A stretch of DNA of 64,000 bases, from contig NZ_JABFHF010000002.1 of the NCBI RefSeq assembly GCF_015476655.1, positions 186,001-250,000 of the forward strand. Direction: 5' to 3'. Shown piece by piece: positions 7,845-16,046 of the stretch. Within the stretch, counting starts at the first letter, position 1; each line of letters starts with the position of its first letter. Below the pieces are notes generated by a model. It saw only the letters and a program-made list of their open reading frames with translations, did not search any database and was not told where the DNA came from. The DNA comes from Aquiflexum lacus. Lineage in GTDB: Bacteria; Bacteroidota; Bacteroidia; Cytophagales; Cyclobacteriaceae. The position numbers were made by a program, and so were the translations under genes.

Positions 7845-8933
7845 TTAATAACCAGGATTCTGATCCGAATTCGTCAATGCAGAATTATTATCTATTTCTT
7901 CAAAAGGAATTGGAAGAAGTGAATATCTCTGATTCCAATTTGGAATTGGCTCATTAGGAAGGGATCCCAATTTTCTCCACCTTCTGATATCTCTATTTCT
8001 GATTTGTTCTCCAGCCAACTCTACCCTTCTTTCATGCTGAATGGCTGTTCTCATTTCCGCTTGGTTTGAAGTTGGATATTGAGCAGTTGGATATGGAGGC
8101 ATTTGTACATCAGTGCGTGCCCTTACCTGATTGATATAAGGTAGTGCAGCAGATGGGCCACTAACTTCATTCTCAACTTCTGCCATCATCAAAAGTACAT
8201 CGGCATATCTGATGACCCTGAAGTTGATTCCTGAACGAACATCTTCTGATGGTCTTTTATAAATCATTTGGTATTTTCTCCAACTTGGTCTTTCGATATT
8301 CCCTTGGACATTCTCTGCAGAAAGGACATTTTGCCCACCATTGTAGGTGTCTCCAATCCTGAAGAAATTATAAGATACACGAGGGTCGTCTTTTGCTGCT
8401 CCATTTGCCACTTTCTCATATTCATTGAATAATGGCAGACTTGGTAAAACGTTTCTCCATGCGGTAGGCCCATATTCCTGACCCCTGAAAGTTACCTCTG
8501 CGATACCATTTCCATCTCCGTTCCAAGCTCCAGCATCACCAAACGCTTCTGAGAACTGGATTTCCCAAACTGATTCCTCGTTGTTCTCATTTTCTTCCTC
8601 AAAGTTGTCCAGATACCTGTCAACAAGACTATATTGCCCTGAGCTGACAATTTCAAGAAGAAATGGTTTTGCCTGTGCAAATTCTCCTCTGAAAAGATGC
8701 GCTTTAGCAGCCAAAGCCTGTGCCGCGCCTTTGCTAGCTCTGCCCACATCAGTACCCGTATAGGTGTTTTTCAAGGGAAGTCTACTGATGGCTTCTGAAA
8801 GATCACTGAAAATCGAGGCATAAACCTGATCTTCGGTTACTCTAGGGATTCCGTTGGGAGAGCTAGCTGAGGTAGTCATCATTGGAATACCGCCCCATAG
8901 GGAAACCAATTCAAAATTTGCCAAAGCTCTTAG
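7845..8933 (-). pseudogene. RagB/SusD family lipoprotein, N-terminus missing
   Basis: The recognisable sequence starts in mid-protein at L-R-A-L-A-N-F-E-L-V-S-L-W-G-G, the helix preceding the conserved 'P' loop of SusD, and runs about 360 residues to the end. Typical blocks are present: 'VYASIFSDLSEAISRLP', 'RASKGAAQALAAKAHLFRGE', 'GINFRVIRYADVLLMMAEV', 'YINQVRARTDV', 'ERRVELAGE..R..DIRRW'. Full-length SusD proteins have roughly 150 more N-terminal residues, with a lipoprotein signal; these are absent, and an in-frame stop lies 15-18 bases upstream of the break. SusD is the surface lipoprotein that captures glycans for a SusC TonB-dependent channel; no SusC gene is present here. See the junction finding. 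Confidence 0.85.
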
Positions 8934-10151
8934 GATGGGTATTTGGATTTATTTGTGGGAGGAAGGGTCAGACCGGGCAATTACCCCCTTAGCCCAAGAT
9001 CTGCCATATTGAAAAATGAAGGAGGAACATTCACCGATATTACAGCAGCGGTATGCCCGGATTGCATGGCTTTGGGCATGGTCACTACCGCAATCTGGAC
9101 GGATTTTGACAAGGATGGGTTGATAGACCTGCTCGTAGTAGGGGAGTGGATGCCCATTACTTTTTTGAAACATACCAAATCTCCTTTAGGAGAATCAGTT
9201 TTCGAAAATGTCACCACTTCCTATGGTTTTGAAAATTCTCAGGGTTGGTGGAACAGTATATTGCCAACCTCTGGGCCAAAGGGAAATCCTACTTATCTCT
9301 TAGGAAATTTTGGAAAAAACATCAGGTGGAAGGCCTCTGAGCAAAGCCCCGTAATTATGGTGGCAAAAGATTTTGACGGCAATCAAAGTATTGACCCTGT
9401 CATGTTCCAGTATTTGGGTGATGGGATGTATCCTGTAGCAGGGAGAGATGCCTTGGTAGGGCAGGTGCCTTCATGGAAAAACAGGTTTTTGAAATACGCA
9501 GAGTTTGCTCAAATAAAGAAAGAAGCTTTTTTCACAAAGTCAGATCTTGAAAATAGCATCGAGTTGAAAGTGCATAATTTCTCTTCATCTCTTCTGTTCA
9601 AAACCGAAAATGGTTTTGAATTAAAGGAACTGCCCAATGAAACCCAGATTTCTCCTGTGTTTGGGATGGCGGTTTCTCAAGGTTTACGGTCCCAGCAAAT
9701 GCTCACCGTAGGGAATTTCTATGGCAATGAGACCATTACCGGCAGGTATGATACCGGAAAGGGCGAGGTACTGTCTTTGAATCATAATGATTTGTCAATT
9801 GGGACAATTCATAATTCTGGGTTCAATGTAGACGGTGAGGGACGGGCACTGGCAAGCCTTACCATGGGAGACGGTTCTCAGGTATATATTGTAAGCCAAC
9901 ATCAAGGTGCTGTCAAAGTATTTAAGGAACAACTTTCAAAAGAAGAAGTTGAATTACTGGTTTTGGAAAAAGATGAATTCAAGGTTGAATACTATCAAGA
10001 GGGAAATCTTATAAGAGTGGAGGAATTTCCCTATGGCCAAGGATACCTATCCCAATCCAGTCGTAAAATCCCGATTTCCAAAAGAATTGAGAAGGTTGTC
10101 ATTTCTGATTTTGCTGGGAATAAAAGGACAGTTCTGTTTGAAAGGAAATGA
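8934..10151 (+). pseudogene. VCBS/FG-GAP repeat protein (CRTAC1-like), N-terminus missing
   Basis: The homologous reading begins abruptly with D-G-Y-L-D-L-F-V-G-G-R-V, a conserved mid-protein FG-GAP/VCBS motif, directly after an in-frame TAG. About 405 codons remain: further Ca-binding-type repeats ('WTDFDKDGLIDLLVVGEWMP', 'VAKDFDGNQSIDPVMFQYLG'), the 'GWWNSI' segment, 'LLGNFGKNIRWKASEQSP' and a C-terminal 'RIEKVVISDFAGNKRTVLFERK'. Family members are large secreted or surface proteins often encoded near SusC/SusD. The first half, with the signal peptide, is missing, so the fragment should not be exported or functional. A TTG at 8943 is a possible but unlikely restart. Confidence 0.8.
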
Positions 10152-10277
10152 AAGCGCTCTTAGTGAGCTGAGGGGGAAACTATATTGTCACATCAATTCT
10201 ACACATTAATTTTACATATTGTCGGTTTATGGCATATTTTGTAGCTTTGAAGTATCATTAAAAGTAATCTTTTATAG

Positions 10278-10391
10278 AAAGTCCGGTTATTGAAAGAACT
10301 GGACGATACGCAGAAAAACTCCGTCTGCAACATGATTAATATCCCAATAACCAGCAAACGCCTGAAAGAGGCATTGAACATAGCCATTTAA
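10278..10391 (+). pseudogene. Remnant of an XRE-type regulator C-terminus (possible)
   Basis: Between a TAG (10275-10277) and a TAA, the frame reads LKELDDTQKNSVCNMINI... then SKRLKEALNIAI. This recalls the C-terminal tail of short XRE-family helix-turn-helix repressors of Bacteroidota (L..LDE.QK..(I/V)...ID......K.KL(K/R).AL). The DNA-binding part is absent. It ends 12 bases before the antitoxin gene and may be the remains of an earlier regulator of that module. Confidence 0.35.
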
Positions 10392-10403
10392 AAAATTGAG
10401 AAG

Positions 10404-10613
10404 ATGAAAGTAATAGTTGAAATTCCCGACAATGAAGCAACTTTTGGGATGAAAGTTTTGAAAAGCCTTGCTTTTATAAAAAAAGCAAAACCTATGTCGG
10501 CTGCTGCTGCCGGGCTGTGGGACGAACTCAGCGAAGCGGCTGTACAGGTTCGCCTCCACAAACAGGGAAAACTTAAATTAAAGACAGCCCAAGATCTTTT
10601 GGATGAGCTATAA
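10404..10613 (+). CDS. Putative antitoxin of a type II toxin-antitoxin pair
   Basis: A 69-residue protein: a beta-rich start 'MKVIVEIPDNEATFGMKVLKSL', then 'FIKKAKPM', a helical middle and a C-terminal 'KLKLKTAQDLLDEL'. The pattern of a short strand followed by helices, and an 11-base overlap with a RelE-like gene, is that of Bacteroidota antitoxins. No catalytic or DNA-binding motif is certain; the call depends on the partner. Confidence 0.6.
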   Translation: MKVIVEIPDNEATFGMKVLKSLAFIKKAKPMSAAAAGLWDELSEAAVQVRLHKQGKLKLKTAQDLLDEL

Positions 10614-10938
10614 TATTATTCCTACCCATCGTTTTGAGAAAGAGCTAAAGCGGTTGGCTAAAAAATTTCCTTCTTTGAAAAAGGAGTTTGCAGGACTGAT
10701 AGCGGATATCTCAGAAAATCCCGAAGCCGGAACATTTATAGGAAACAGTTGCTATAAAATACGTCTTGCCATTGCTTCAAAAGGTAAGGGCAAAAGAGGT
10801 GGGGCAAGAGTTGTTACCCACCTTTACATTGCTACCGAAACGGTCTATCTGCTTACCATTTATGACAAAGGCGAAAAAGCCGATCTAAAGACCAACGAGC
10901 TTAAAGAAATGATTGAAAGCCTGGAACTGGAAATTTAA
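10603..10938 (+). CDS. RelE-like type II toxin
   Basis: A 111-residue basic protein: 'IIPTHRFEKELKRLAKKFPSLKKEFAGLI' (long helical hairpin), 'NPEAGTFIGNSCYKIRLAIASKGKGKRGGARVVTHL', 'ETVYLLTIYDKGEKADL'. The 'R(L/M)...S.GKGK(R/S)GG(A/G)R(V/I)' stretch and 'VYLL.IYDK.E' strand match the HigB/RelE-like toxins that usually act as ribosome-associated mRNases. The start overlaps the antitoxin gene, so translation is probably coupled. This module is unrelated in sequence to the pair at 2.2-2.7 kb. Confidence 0.8.
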   Translation: MSYNIIPTHRFEKELKRLAKKFPSLKKEFAGLIADISENPEAGTFIGNSCYKIRLAIASKGKGKRGGARVVTHLYIATETVYLLTIYDKGEKADLKTNELKEMIESLELEI

Positions 10939-10965
10939 ATTATACCAGACATTTGCGTCGGGGTC

Positions 10966-11205
10966 TCATACCTGTACGATTCGGATTTTTTTGTTAATCT
11001 TTTTTACAGATAACACATTTGGATTGCCCATTTTTTTGTATGTGATTTTCACCTTCAATAATTTCTTACCAGCATCTTTCAACCTCTTTGCTTAATCAGC
11101 AGTGCTAGAAAAGTTTTTGCCTGCAACCGAGGCCAAGCCACCTCCCCCTCCTAGGTGTAGAATAAACCTTCGACGGTGACTAGGTGTATCCGCGACAATT
11201 GTCGG
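10966..11205 (-). pseudogene. Possible decayed gene with Tat-like leader (unrecognised)
   Basis: Read on the minus strand, an Arg-Arg-Arg-Phe motif followed by a Gly-rich hydrophobic stretch resembles a Tat signal. About 20 residues later a TAA interrupts the frame. After it, about 41 codons have protein-like composition (AKRLKDAGKKLLKVKIT...) and end at TGA. No upstream ATG is evident and the leader part overlaps a dispersed repeat, so the resemblance may be chance. No family is recognised. Confidence 0.25.
11162..11186. repeat. Dispersed repeat copy A (ATAAACCTTC-N5-TGACT-N-GGTG)
   Basis: Shares ATAAACCTTC, TGACT and GGTG at identical spacing with copy B at 11651-11675. The two copies lie in the same orientation on either side of the DUF1493 gene, 489 bp apart. 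A 12-bp palindrome CGACAATTGTCG, part of a longer imperfect palindrome with GGATGC, follows at 11193-11204. Confidence 0.6.
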
Positions 11206-11304
11206 GATGCAACAACACCTTTCTATCAATTCCAATTTAAAAGTGGAAAAGACTCCTCAGTGGAGGATTTTAAGGAAGAGTCATTCATTATTATCAATTC
11301 CCTT

Positions 11305-11631
11305 TTATCCCTTCTTCCATCTACCCTCCATTGCTGCATCTACCAAGTCTGACACTAATAAATCTTTATGCTTTCTAATGCCTGATAGAATAGGTAATAG
11401 TCTAAGAGGGCTGAAACCTTCCTTTTCAAAATAATCCTCAAACTGGAATTCTCCCATATCAATATTGTATTTGGAAGATAATTCAAATAAGAATTCCATC
11501 GCATCATCACCATCGATTTTCATATCTTTATATACTCTGGTGCCTAAACCAATATCTTTTAATTTATATCCTGTTCGATTATACACCATCGAAACTATAT
11601 CAAAAAAAACAATTTCTTTATCTTGTGTCAT
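11305..11631 (-). CDS. DUF1493 family protein
   Basis: A 108-residue acidic protein with the acyl-carrier-like DUF1493 layout: 'DIVSMVYNRTGYKLKDIGLGTRVYKDMKIDGDDAMEFLFELSSKYNID...FQFEDYFEKEGF'. The D-x-x-I/L-G/D-G-D-D-A block around residues 37-44 corresponds to the family's conserved helix start. There is no Asp-Ser-Leu phosphopantetheine site, so it is not a working acyl carrier protein. DUF1493 proteins have no established role. The gene stands alone and its start codon is ten bases from an imperfect palindrome that occupies the promoter region. Confidence 0.75.
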   Translation of the reverse strand: MTQDKEIVFFDIVSMVYNRTGYKLKDIGLGTRVYKDMKIDGDDAMEFLFELSSKYNIDMGEFQFEDYFEKEGFSPLRLLPILSGIRKHKDLLVSDLVDAAMEGRWKKG

Positions 11632-11640
11632 TTCCCTCTT

Positions 11641-11694
11641 AGGGTATATTATAAACCTTCAGTTTTGACTGGGTGAAGTTTATAACTACACCCT
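11641..11694. repeat. 54-bp imperfect palindrome containing repeat copy B
   Basis: Left arm AGGGTATATTATAAACCTTCA and right arm TGAAGTTTATAACTACACCCT pair as AGGGTrTAnnTATAAAC-TTCA around a loop GTTTTGACTGGG. The core ATAAACCTTC...TGACT.GGTG repeats the copy at 11162. Another imperfect palindrome, ATCCCGAT-agcc-ATCGtGGAT, lies at about 11706-11726. The structure is like REP-type dispersed elements, and it also covers the likely promoter of the DUF1493 gene. Confidence 0.6.
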
Positions 11695-11799
11695 ATTTTT
11701 CAAATCATCCCGATAGCCATCGTGGATACATTTGGAATCACTGGACTGTGGTATTTATTAGAAAGGTATTCTCAGGATAATTTCCATGCAATTAAGAGA

Positions 11800-13095
11800 T
11801 CAATTGGTTTTATTTCTTTTTTTAAAAATATGATGAACCACAAAGATCACCAATCCCAATCCAGTCCATAAAAGTGTATCCCAAATCTCTTCTGCCTGAC
11901 TTCCCGAAAGCAACCAAATGGTGGCCAAAATACCTGCAAGTGCAAAATGGTTTCCATAGGGTATTTTGAAGTAATTGCCTTCCGGTTGGGTTTTCCTCAA
12001 TTTGATCAAGGAGGCACAGACCAATGCATACAGAATCAGCCTTGAAATCACCGATACTGCCAAAGAACTCATAAAGCCCCAGACAATGGCCACAAAAGCA
12101 ACCAAGCCCGAAAAAAAGAGAATAGAAACCCATGGTGTGGCAAACTTGGGATGCACTTTACTAAATAGTTTGGGCAATTGGTCTTCCATGCTTAAGGCGT
12201 AAGGAAGCCTTGAACCACTTAAGATCTGTACATTAAGTGTTCCCATGATAGACACCACCGCACCTAAAGTAATAAACATTCCTCCCCACCAGCCCATAAA
12301 ACCAGTAGCTGCATCAGCCAAAGGCTTGTCCGAAGTGGCCAAATCGGGAAGTGTTCCTATAGAAACCACTTGGATTAAAATGTAAAAACCAGCTATGACG
12401 GCAGCGGCGGTGATAAGGCCAAATGGCAGGTTTTTTTTGGGATCGACGATTTCCCCGCTGTTGACTAGCCCTGCTTCAAATCCTCCAAAAGCAAAAATCA
12501 ACAAGAGTGTAGAAGCGGAGAAATCTTCCAAACTGGGCAAAGGCCCTGCCTCTACCAGATCAAAATCTATATAGAACAGTCCCACAATGATAAATACAGC
12601 CAAGGGGAAAAGCTTGGCGACTGTCAATATGTTACTCACTTTTGCCGTATTCTTGACCCCGATCCAATTGAAATAGGCAATAAGCCCTGTAATCAACAAA
12701 ATCAATCCGACTCGTACTTCCGGTTGATTGAATACATCTGAAAAAAAAGAAAGGTATAGCGCCATTAAATTGATCAAGGTGGCATAGCTGAACAGTCTTG
12801 TCAGCATCAAAAGCCAACCTATGACAAAGGCAGGTATTGGCCCAAAAGCTGTATGCACATAAAGGTAGGGACCGCCTGTTTTTTCAAATCTCGAACTGAC
12901 CTCTGCAAATACCAGAATCAGCACCATCATGACCACTGCACAGACCAAAAATGCCAGGATACTGTAAATTCCCGATAAGGCAAAAACCTTGGCCGGCAGT
13001 GCAAAAATCCCGGCGCCTATTACTGAGTTGATGACCAGAAAGACCAGGTCCCATCTTTGGATGCCGCGTTTGAGTGATGTGGGTGAGTTTGCCAA
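11800..13095 (-). CDS. APC family amino acid permease
   Basis: A 431-residue membrane protein with about 12 hydrophobic segments. The first carries the APC signature 'VFLVINSVIGAGIFALPAKVF' with the Gly-x-Gly-Ile-Phe substrate-binding turn near residues 27-31. Later 'LLLIFAFGGFEAGLVNSGEIVDPKKNLPFGL' is the TM6 unwound region and cytoplasmic loop typical of amino acid/polyamine/organocation transporters. The substrate cannot be read from the sequence. It follows gpsA by 54 bp on the same strand, so it may be at the end of that transcription unit, although its function is unrelated. Confidence 0.9.
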   Translation of the reverse strand: MANSPTSLKRGIQRWDLVFLVINSVIGAGIFALPAKVFALSGIYSILAFLVCAVVMMVLILVFAEVSSRFEKTGGPYLYVHTAFGPIPAFVIGWLLMLTRLFSYATLINLMALYLSFFSDVFNQPEVRVGLILLITGLIAYFNWIGVKNTAKVSNILTVAKLFPLAVFIIVGLFYIDFDLVEAGPLPSLEDFSASTLLLIFAFGGFEAGLVNSGEIVDPKKNLPFGLITAAAVIAGFYILIQVVSIGTLPDLATSDKPLADAATGFMGWWGGMFITLGAVVSIMGTLNVQILSGSRLPYALSMEDQLPKLFSKVHPKFATPWVSILFFSGLVAFVAIVWGFMSSLAVSVISRLILYALVCASLIKLRKTQPEGNYFKIPYGNHFALAGILATIWLLSGSQAEEIWDTLLWTGLGLVIFVVHHIFKKRNKTN

Positions 13096-13149
13096 AGTTT
13101 ATTTTTTACTGAAGGATAATCCTGATTGTGAAGTTATTTTTATTTTATT

Positions 13150-14208
13150 CTACAAAAAATCAACATCCACACTAAAAGGATATTTCATCAAATACTGAAG
13201 CGCTTCTTCTATCTTCAAGTCTTCGAACAATACTTTATATAAATTCTCTGTAATCGGCGCCCGCATGCCTTTTCCTTCTACAAAAGTCTTCATCAACTTC
13301 ACCGTGTTGATACCTTCTGCGACTTCTTCCATGGTATTGGTGATCTGTTCCAAAGATTCACCTTGTGCCAATCGGTAGCCAACAGTAAAGTTTCTGGACA
13401 GGGTTGAGTTGCAGGTGGCCACCAAATCTCCGATGCCGGCCAGTCCGATAAATGATTTCAAACTCCCACCAAGTGCATTCCCTAGGTAAATCAGTTCGAC
13501 CATACCTCTCGAAATCAACAGCCCTTTTGCGTTTTCTCCCAAACCCAATCCAGCCAAAGCACCTCCCGCAATGGCAATGATATTTTTAAGCACCCCGCTC
13601 AATTCCACGCCTACGATGTCTGAGTTGCCATACACTTGAAATTTATCTGTTCGGAGCAATCTTTGTCCTTCGAGAATTACTTCATTGTATTTGCTGGCCA
13701 CGACAGTTGCGGCGGGCTGTCCCTGATAAAGTTCTTTGGCCAGATTCGGTCCTGCCAAGCATCCCACACGTACTACCACAGTTTCTTTCAGAATGACCTC
13801 GCTCATGGTCAGGATATTTTCCCGACTGATTTTTCCAATATCTGAGAGGGTCTTACCTTTTGGCAGATTGAGGCAAAGGCCTTTGGTGCCATGTATCACC
13901 AAATGGTAGGGATACAAATACGGGGAGAATAACCTGATTACCTCCTGAAAAGCACTTGATGGAATCATAAAAAAAATAGTATCACATGCTTTACAGAGCA
14001 TTTCAGGATCTTGTGTCCCAATGATGTCTTTATGAATACTAATTCCATCGACGCTATGGTGTTGGTTGATCTCGTCCATTACCTCAGCCCTTCGGACGTA
14101 GGCGATGACTTTACTTTTTTCAGCAAGGATATTGGCAATGGCAGTTCCAAAGCTACCCATTCCAACCACTCCCACGGATTTTTCTTTAGAAGAGTTTTTC
14201 AAGGTCAT
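13150..14208 (-). CDS. gpsA: NAD(P)H-dependent glycerol-3-phosphate dehydrogenase
   Basis: A 352-residue cytosolic enzyme that reduces dihydroxyacetone phosphate to sn-glycerol 3-phosphate for phospholipid synthesis. The Rossmann motif is GMGSFGTA (residues 16-23), followed by 'FFMIPSSAFQEV', 'HGTKGL', 'GPNLAKEL', the catalytic-Lys region 'VGVELSGVLKNIIAIAGG' and 'GLAGIGDLVATCNSTLSRNF', all characteristic of GpsA. The length is slightly above usual because of a C-terminal extension. The start overlaps the upstream acyltransferase gene by 23 bases, so the enzyme that makes G3P is coupled to one that probably acylates it. Confidence 0.95.
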   Translation of the reverse strand: MTLKNSSKEKSVGVVGMGSFGTAIANILAEKSKVIAYVRRAEVMDEINQHHSVDGISIHKDIIGTQDPEMLCKACDTIFFMIPSSAFQEVIRLFSPYLYPYHLVIHGTKGLCLNLPKGKTLSDIGKISRENILTMSEVILKETVVVRVGCLAGPNLAKELYQGQPAATVVASKYNEVILEGQRLLRTDKFQVYGNSDIVGVELSGVLKNIIAIAGGALAGLGLGENAKGLLISRGMVELIYLGNALGGSLKSFIGLAGIGDLVATCNSTLSRNFTVGYRLAQGESLEQITNTMEEVAEGINTVKLMKTFVEGKGMRAPITENLYKVLFEDLKIEEALQYLMKYPFSVDVDFL

Positions 14209-15883
14209 ATCCGTCTAATCTGTTGTGGTAATAATAAAGTAAACTCAAATCCTGTGTTTCTATATTTCCTCCTTCATTTTTCACCAAGGGCCGTTTGGCA
14301 TGGTACATTCCCACATTGGCTAGTCCATGGCTGATGATGGCGTCCAGGTCACCTTTCAGGTGGGGTGCAGCCTGTACTTTTCCCTCTGATTCCAGTTCAA
14401 GGATTTTATCCAATACTTTTTGACATTCTTTTTTGAAATCATCATAAACAATCACAATATCTTCTTCGGGTAACCGCAATAGATTGAAAAGATCCATTTT
14501 AATATTTTCTTTTTTGATCATTTGAAATGCCGTAAATGCCACCAAATGCGAACTGAATATCCTGTTGATTATATGAAATTCCTCGACGATTCTGTTTCCT
14601 AACCTATAGGTGTACTCTTCTTCACGCTGCATATCCACGGTCACCTTTCCATTGGAAATAAAATAATCCCTTGTATTGATAACACGGCCGTTGCGGTCCA
14701 TGCTGTTTCCGTCAGTATCTACATAATTGCCTAACACATCCATGGCTTTACCAATCGAGACAGAGATGTCAGATCCTTTGGTGAAGAACTTGACCAAGAA
14801 TTTTGAGATCTTGTAAGAAGTCGAAAATTCATCCGATTCCTTATAATACCTTTCCTGTCCGGTCAGTGAAAGGTGCTCCTGAATCAAGCTTGGTGCTTCA
14901 AGTACAAAGTGGTAATTGATTGTGACAGGTACAATAAATATTTTGCCACTGACATCATCTTGCCCTTTTTGGTAATTGGCCCTTTGGGCTTCGACAGCAG
15001 TGCTGAGCAGTCCCAATTTCAGCTTCTTCTCAATTATCCCACTTCTTGACCGTGTTCCACCCGGGAAAAAGAGGCTGTGGACCCCAAACTGAATGGCTTC
15101 AGAGGAGTATGTTTTTAAAGTTTCCAGGTACAAAAGGTTTTTCTTTCGCCTATCCACTTTGTATGCACCCAATGCATTCATGAAATAAGCGAAGATTCCG
15201 ATATTGAACAGGTTGAGACCAGCACCATAAATGAACGGTGGCAGTCCCAAAACCGAAATGACCCAACCGATCAGAATACTGTCAAGGTTGGAAAAATGAG
15301 TAGGGACCATAACAATAGTGCCTTTTGAAGCCAATTCCCTGATTTGATCAGTTTCACCTACTACTTGGATTTTGTCCTGTAAAGTATATTGATTGCTGAA
15401 TACTGACTTGAAGCCTTTTACCCGAGCTGCATTCAGGAGACGTGCAAAACCGAAAGTGACAATTCTTCTGGTGACCTTGTAATGAGAATGAATAAAATTA
15501 CTGGCTATCTCTTCAGAATAACGCATGGTGATATCATCCAAGATCTCCAGGTATTTTTTCTTTTTTTGGGTTTTGGTGGTATTGATGTCAGCACTTATCT
15601 GAACTAGGCTGGATTTCACTTTTCTCCAAAAATCCTTTTCGTCATCAGGGTCTACATCCCATGGGTTTTGCTTTATTCTCAGTTTTTCACGATAAAGCGT
15701 CGTTTCCAACTCTTCTTTCAGCAGGGCCATATTGTCGCCTGTGATTTGAAGAACGGATCTTTTACTGGCTTCAGCTACCCTTTTAATAAAATCCTTTCGG
15801 CTTTTGCTGAGTTTTACAACAGGCCATTCATCCTTTTTTGGAAGAATAGGATCATATTTATGCTTGATATAGTTTTCTGACAA
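14186..15883 (-). CDS. Glycerol-phosphate acyltransferase-like protein (PlsB/PlsC superfamily)
   Basis: A 565-residue protein with the acyltransferase motifs H-x4-D (HFSNLD, residues 196-201) and FPGGTRSRSG (273-282), the latter providing the glycerol-phosphate-binding Gly and Arg. The 'P(P)FIYGAG' and 'VPVTINYHFVLEAP' blocks complete the usual four-motif set. The N-terminal 180 residues are mostly helical and the C-terminal 180 residues are an extension without a known domain. The size is between PlsC (~250) and E. coli PlsB (~800) and is common in Bacteroidota. Either 1-acyl-G3P or G3P could be the acceptor; overlap with gpsA favours a role in early phospholipid synthesis. Confidence 0.85.
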   Translation of the reverse strand: MSENYIKHKYDPILPKKDEWPVVKLSKSRKDFIKRVAEASKRSVLQITGDNMALLKEELETTLYREKLRIKQNPWDVDPDDEKDFWRKVKSSLVQISADINTTKTQKKKKYLEILDDITMRYSEEIASNFIHSHYKVTRRIVTFGFARLLNAARVKGFKSVFSNQYTLQDKIQVVGETDQIRELASKGTIVMVPTHFSNLDSILIGWVISVLGLPPFIYGAGLNLFNIGIFAYFMNALGAYKVDRRKKNLLYLETLKTYSSEAIQFGVHSLFFPGGTRSRSGIIEKKLKLGLLSTAVEAQRANYQKGQDDVSGKIFIVPVTINYHFVLEAPSLIQEHLSLTGQERYYKESDEFSTSYKISKFLVKFFTKGSDISVSIGKAMDVLGNYVDTDGNSMDRNGRVINTRDYFISNGKVTVDMQREEEYTYRLGNRIVEEFHIINRIFSSHLVAFTAFQMIKKENIKMDLFNLLRLPEEDIVIVYDDFKKECQKVLDKILELESEGKVQAAPHLKGDLDAIISHGLANVGMYHAKRPLVKNEGGNIETQDLSLLYYYHNRLDGYDLEKLF

Positions 15884-16046
15884 GGTCCTTCAGGGTTACG
15901 TAAAAAACAAAGATAGAAAAAATTGGGTTTGAGGTTGATTTTTTTGACGTAGGATAAAAATCAAATTACGCTATTCTTGTGTTATTTATATAGACTAGGT
16001 TTTGTCCTACTGTGAATCCATCGTATTATTGCACCACAATTGTTTT

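Larger units (their letters stand above)
10939..11304. other. Gene-poor spacer with decayed sequence and repeats
   Basis: No intact gene is supported. On the minus strand one frame is open from about 11205 to a TGA at 10966-10968, interrupted by a single TAA at 11092-11094. It includes 'HRRRFILHLGGGGGLASVAG', which looks like a twin-arginine signal, and a Lys-rich end 'AGKKLLKVKITYKK'. The spacer also carries one copy of the ATAAACCTTC repeat and a CGACAATTGTCG palindrome (11193-11204). Confidence 0.5.

Noticed and set aside
10913-11095. 60-codon plus-strand frame after the RelE-like toxin
   Set aside because: It begins inside the toxin gene in another frame and is Phe-rich low-complexity sequence; the minus-strand reading is more protein-like.
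16002-16046. Upstream TTG start for the polyprenyl synthase
   Set aside because: The extra 15 residues do not fit the family; the ATG at 16047 gives the expected N-terminus.
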